This document shows, one piece after another, positions 63,772 through 64,000 of a stretch of 64,000 nucleotides of DNA. Source of the stretch: Cognatilysobacter claricitrinus (lineage in GTDB: Bacteria > Pseudomonadota > Gammaproteobacteria > Xanthomonadales > Xanthomonadaceae); assembly GCF_045866565.1 (NCBI RefSeq), contig NZ_BAAFZV010000002.1:124001-188000 (forward strand). The letters run 5' to 3'. The position numbers and the translations under genes were made by a program. How positions within the stretch are numbered: position 1 is the stretch's first letter; each line of letters starts with the position of its first letter. The notes beneath the pieces are model-generated. The model saw only the letters and a program-made list of their open reading frames with translations, did not search any database and was not told where the DNA came from.

Positions 63772-64000
63772 ATGGGGCGGATCCTGCTGGTCGAAGACGA
63801 GAGCGCGATCGCACGGACGGTGGAGTTCGCGCTGCGCGAGGACGGCTTCGAGGTCGAGCACGCGCTCACCGGCGGCGACGCGCTGCGCCTGGCTGCCGCG
63901 GGCACGCACGATCTCGCCATCCTCGACGTCGGCCTGCCCGACATCGGCGGCTTCGCGCTGTGCCGCGAACTGCGCCGTGGCCGCGACCTGCCGGTGATCT
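63772..64000 (+). CDS. creB: CreB-like response regulator, 5' part
   Basis: The gene runs off the right edge; 76 residues are visible. The receiver domain has acidic Glu8-Asp9, phosphoacceptor Asp52 in LAILDVGLPDIGGFALCREL, and the beta strand RDLPVI that leads to the Thr switch. ILDVGLPDIGGFALC is characteristic of CreB, the partner of the sensor CreC, but the DNA-binding domain and creC would have to be seen to confirm it. GGAGGGG lies upstream of the ATG at 63772. Confidence 0.65.
   Translation, partial: MGRILLVEDESAIARTVEFALREDGFEVEHALTGGDALRLAAAGTHDLAILDVGLPDIGGFALCRELRRGRDLPVI

Overview
The window is a 64 kb stretch of very GC-rich, gene-dense bacterial chromosome. Gene content and order point to a Xanthomonadaceae gammaproteobacterium, with a Lysobacter-like genome most likely. 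The evidence is an miaA-hfq-hflX-hflK-hflC-yjeT-purA block, an ftsH-folP pair, a minCDE cluster, a bacterial ACE-type M2 dipeptidase, and a glycine riboswitch ahead of a single-chain gcvP. I saw no insertion sequence, prophage, CRISPR array, rRNA or tRNA. The taxonomic call is inference from protein character; no search was run.

Layout. 1-7.5 kb: 3' end of an NlpD-like LytM gene, Mth938-like gene, yhbY, rlmE, ftsH, a 52-aa glycine-zipper protein coupled to folP, a DnaA-box cluster, an APC-family amino-acid permease, and miaA. 7.7-13.1 kb: hfq, hflX, hflK, hflC, yjeT, purA. 13.2-19.1 kb: a lysozyme-like protein, a small membrane protein, the modABC operon (minus strand) and a UvrA-like ABC ATPase. 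19-24.5 kb: MATE exporter, KGG stress protein, gcvP and its tandem glycine riboswitch. 24.5-33.3 kb: a frameshifted secreted-protein gene, an Atm1-type ABC exporter, a Bcr/CflA exporter, the M2 dipeptidase, a small HEAAH protein, and minE/minD/minC led by a GNAT gene. 33.4-40.8 kb: a DesK-like kinase with a LuxR-type regulator followed by a decayed copy of the regulator's 3' end, an SRPBCC protein, DUF423, an AlkA-like glycosylase, a HAD phosphatase, an M15 carboxypeptidase and an alpha/beta hydrolase. 40.8-50.4 kb: a four-gene SPFH / membrane / ribbon-helix-helix / DUF4177 operon, a lipoprotein, purT, a hypothetical protein, an EEP-family lipoprotein coupled to arginyl-tRNA-protein transferase, an eight-EF-hand protein, a DUF2007-like protein with tesB, and an AmpD-like amidase. 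50.5-64 kb: MOSC protein, YqiA-like hydrolase, rlmKL, pirin, small secreted proteins and lipoproteins, a histidine phosphatase, mfd, a GNAT gene, chrA, a CDF transporter, rlmJ, and the start of a CreB-like response regulator.

Most of the window is housekeeping: RNA modification (rlmE, miaA, rlmKL, rlmJ), proteolysis and its control (FtsH/HflKC, Ate), cell division (MinCDE, NlpD), purine synthesis (purA, purT), DNA repair (mfd, UvrA-like, AlkA-like) and transport. Many neighbours overlap by 1-4 bases (TGATG or ATGA junctions), so operons are tightly coupled in translation.

The least ordinary parts are: the SPFH-RHH-DUF4177 operon, whose promoter carries two GATATC-centred sites one helical turn apart, a geometry that suits autoregulation by its own RHH protein; the DnaA-box cluster at 4978-5024; the frameshifted gene at 24524-24873; the duplicated regulator tail at 35398-35465; and the UvrA-like protein without a UvrB-binding region.
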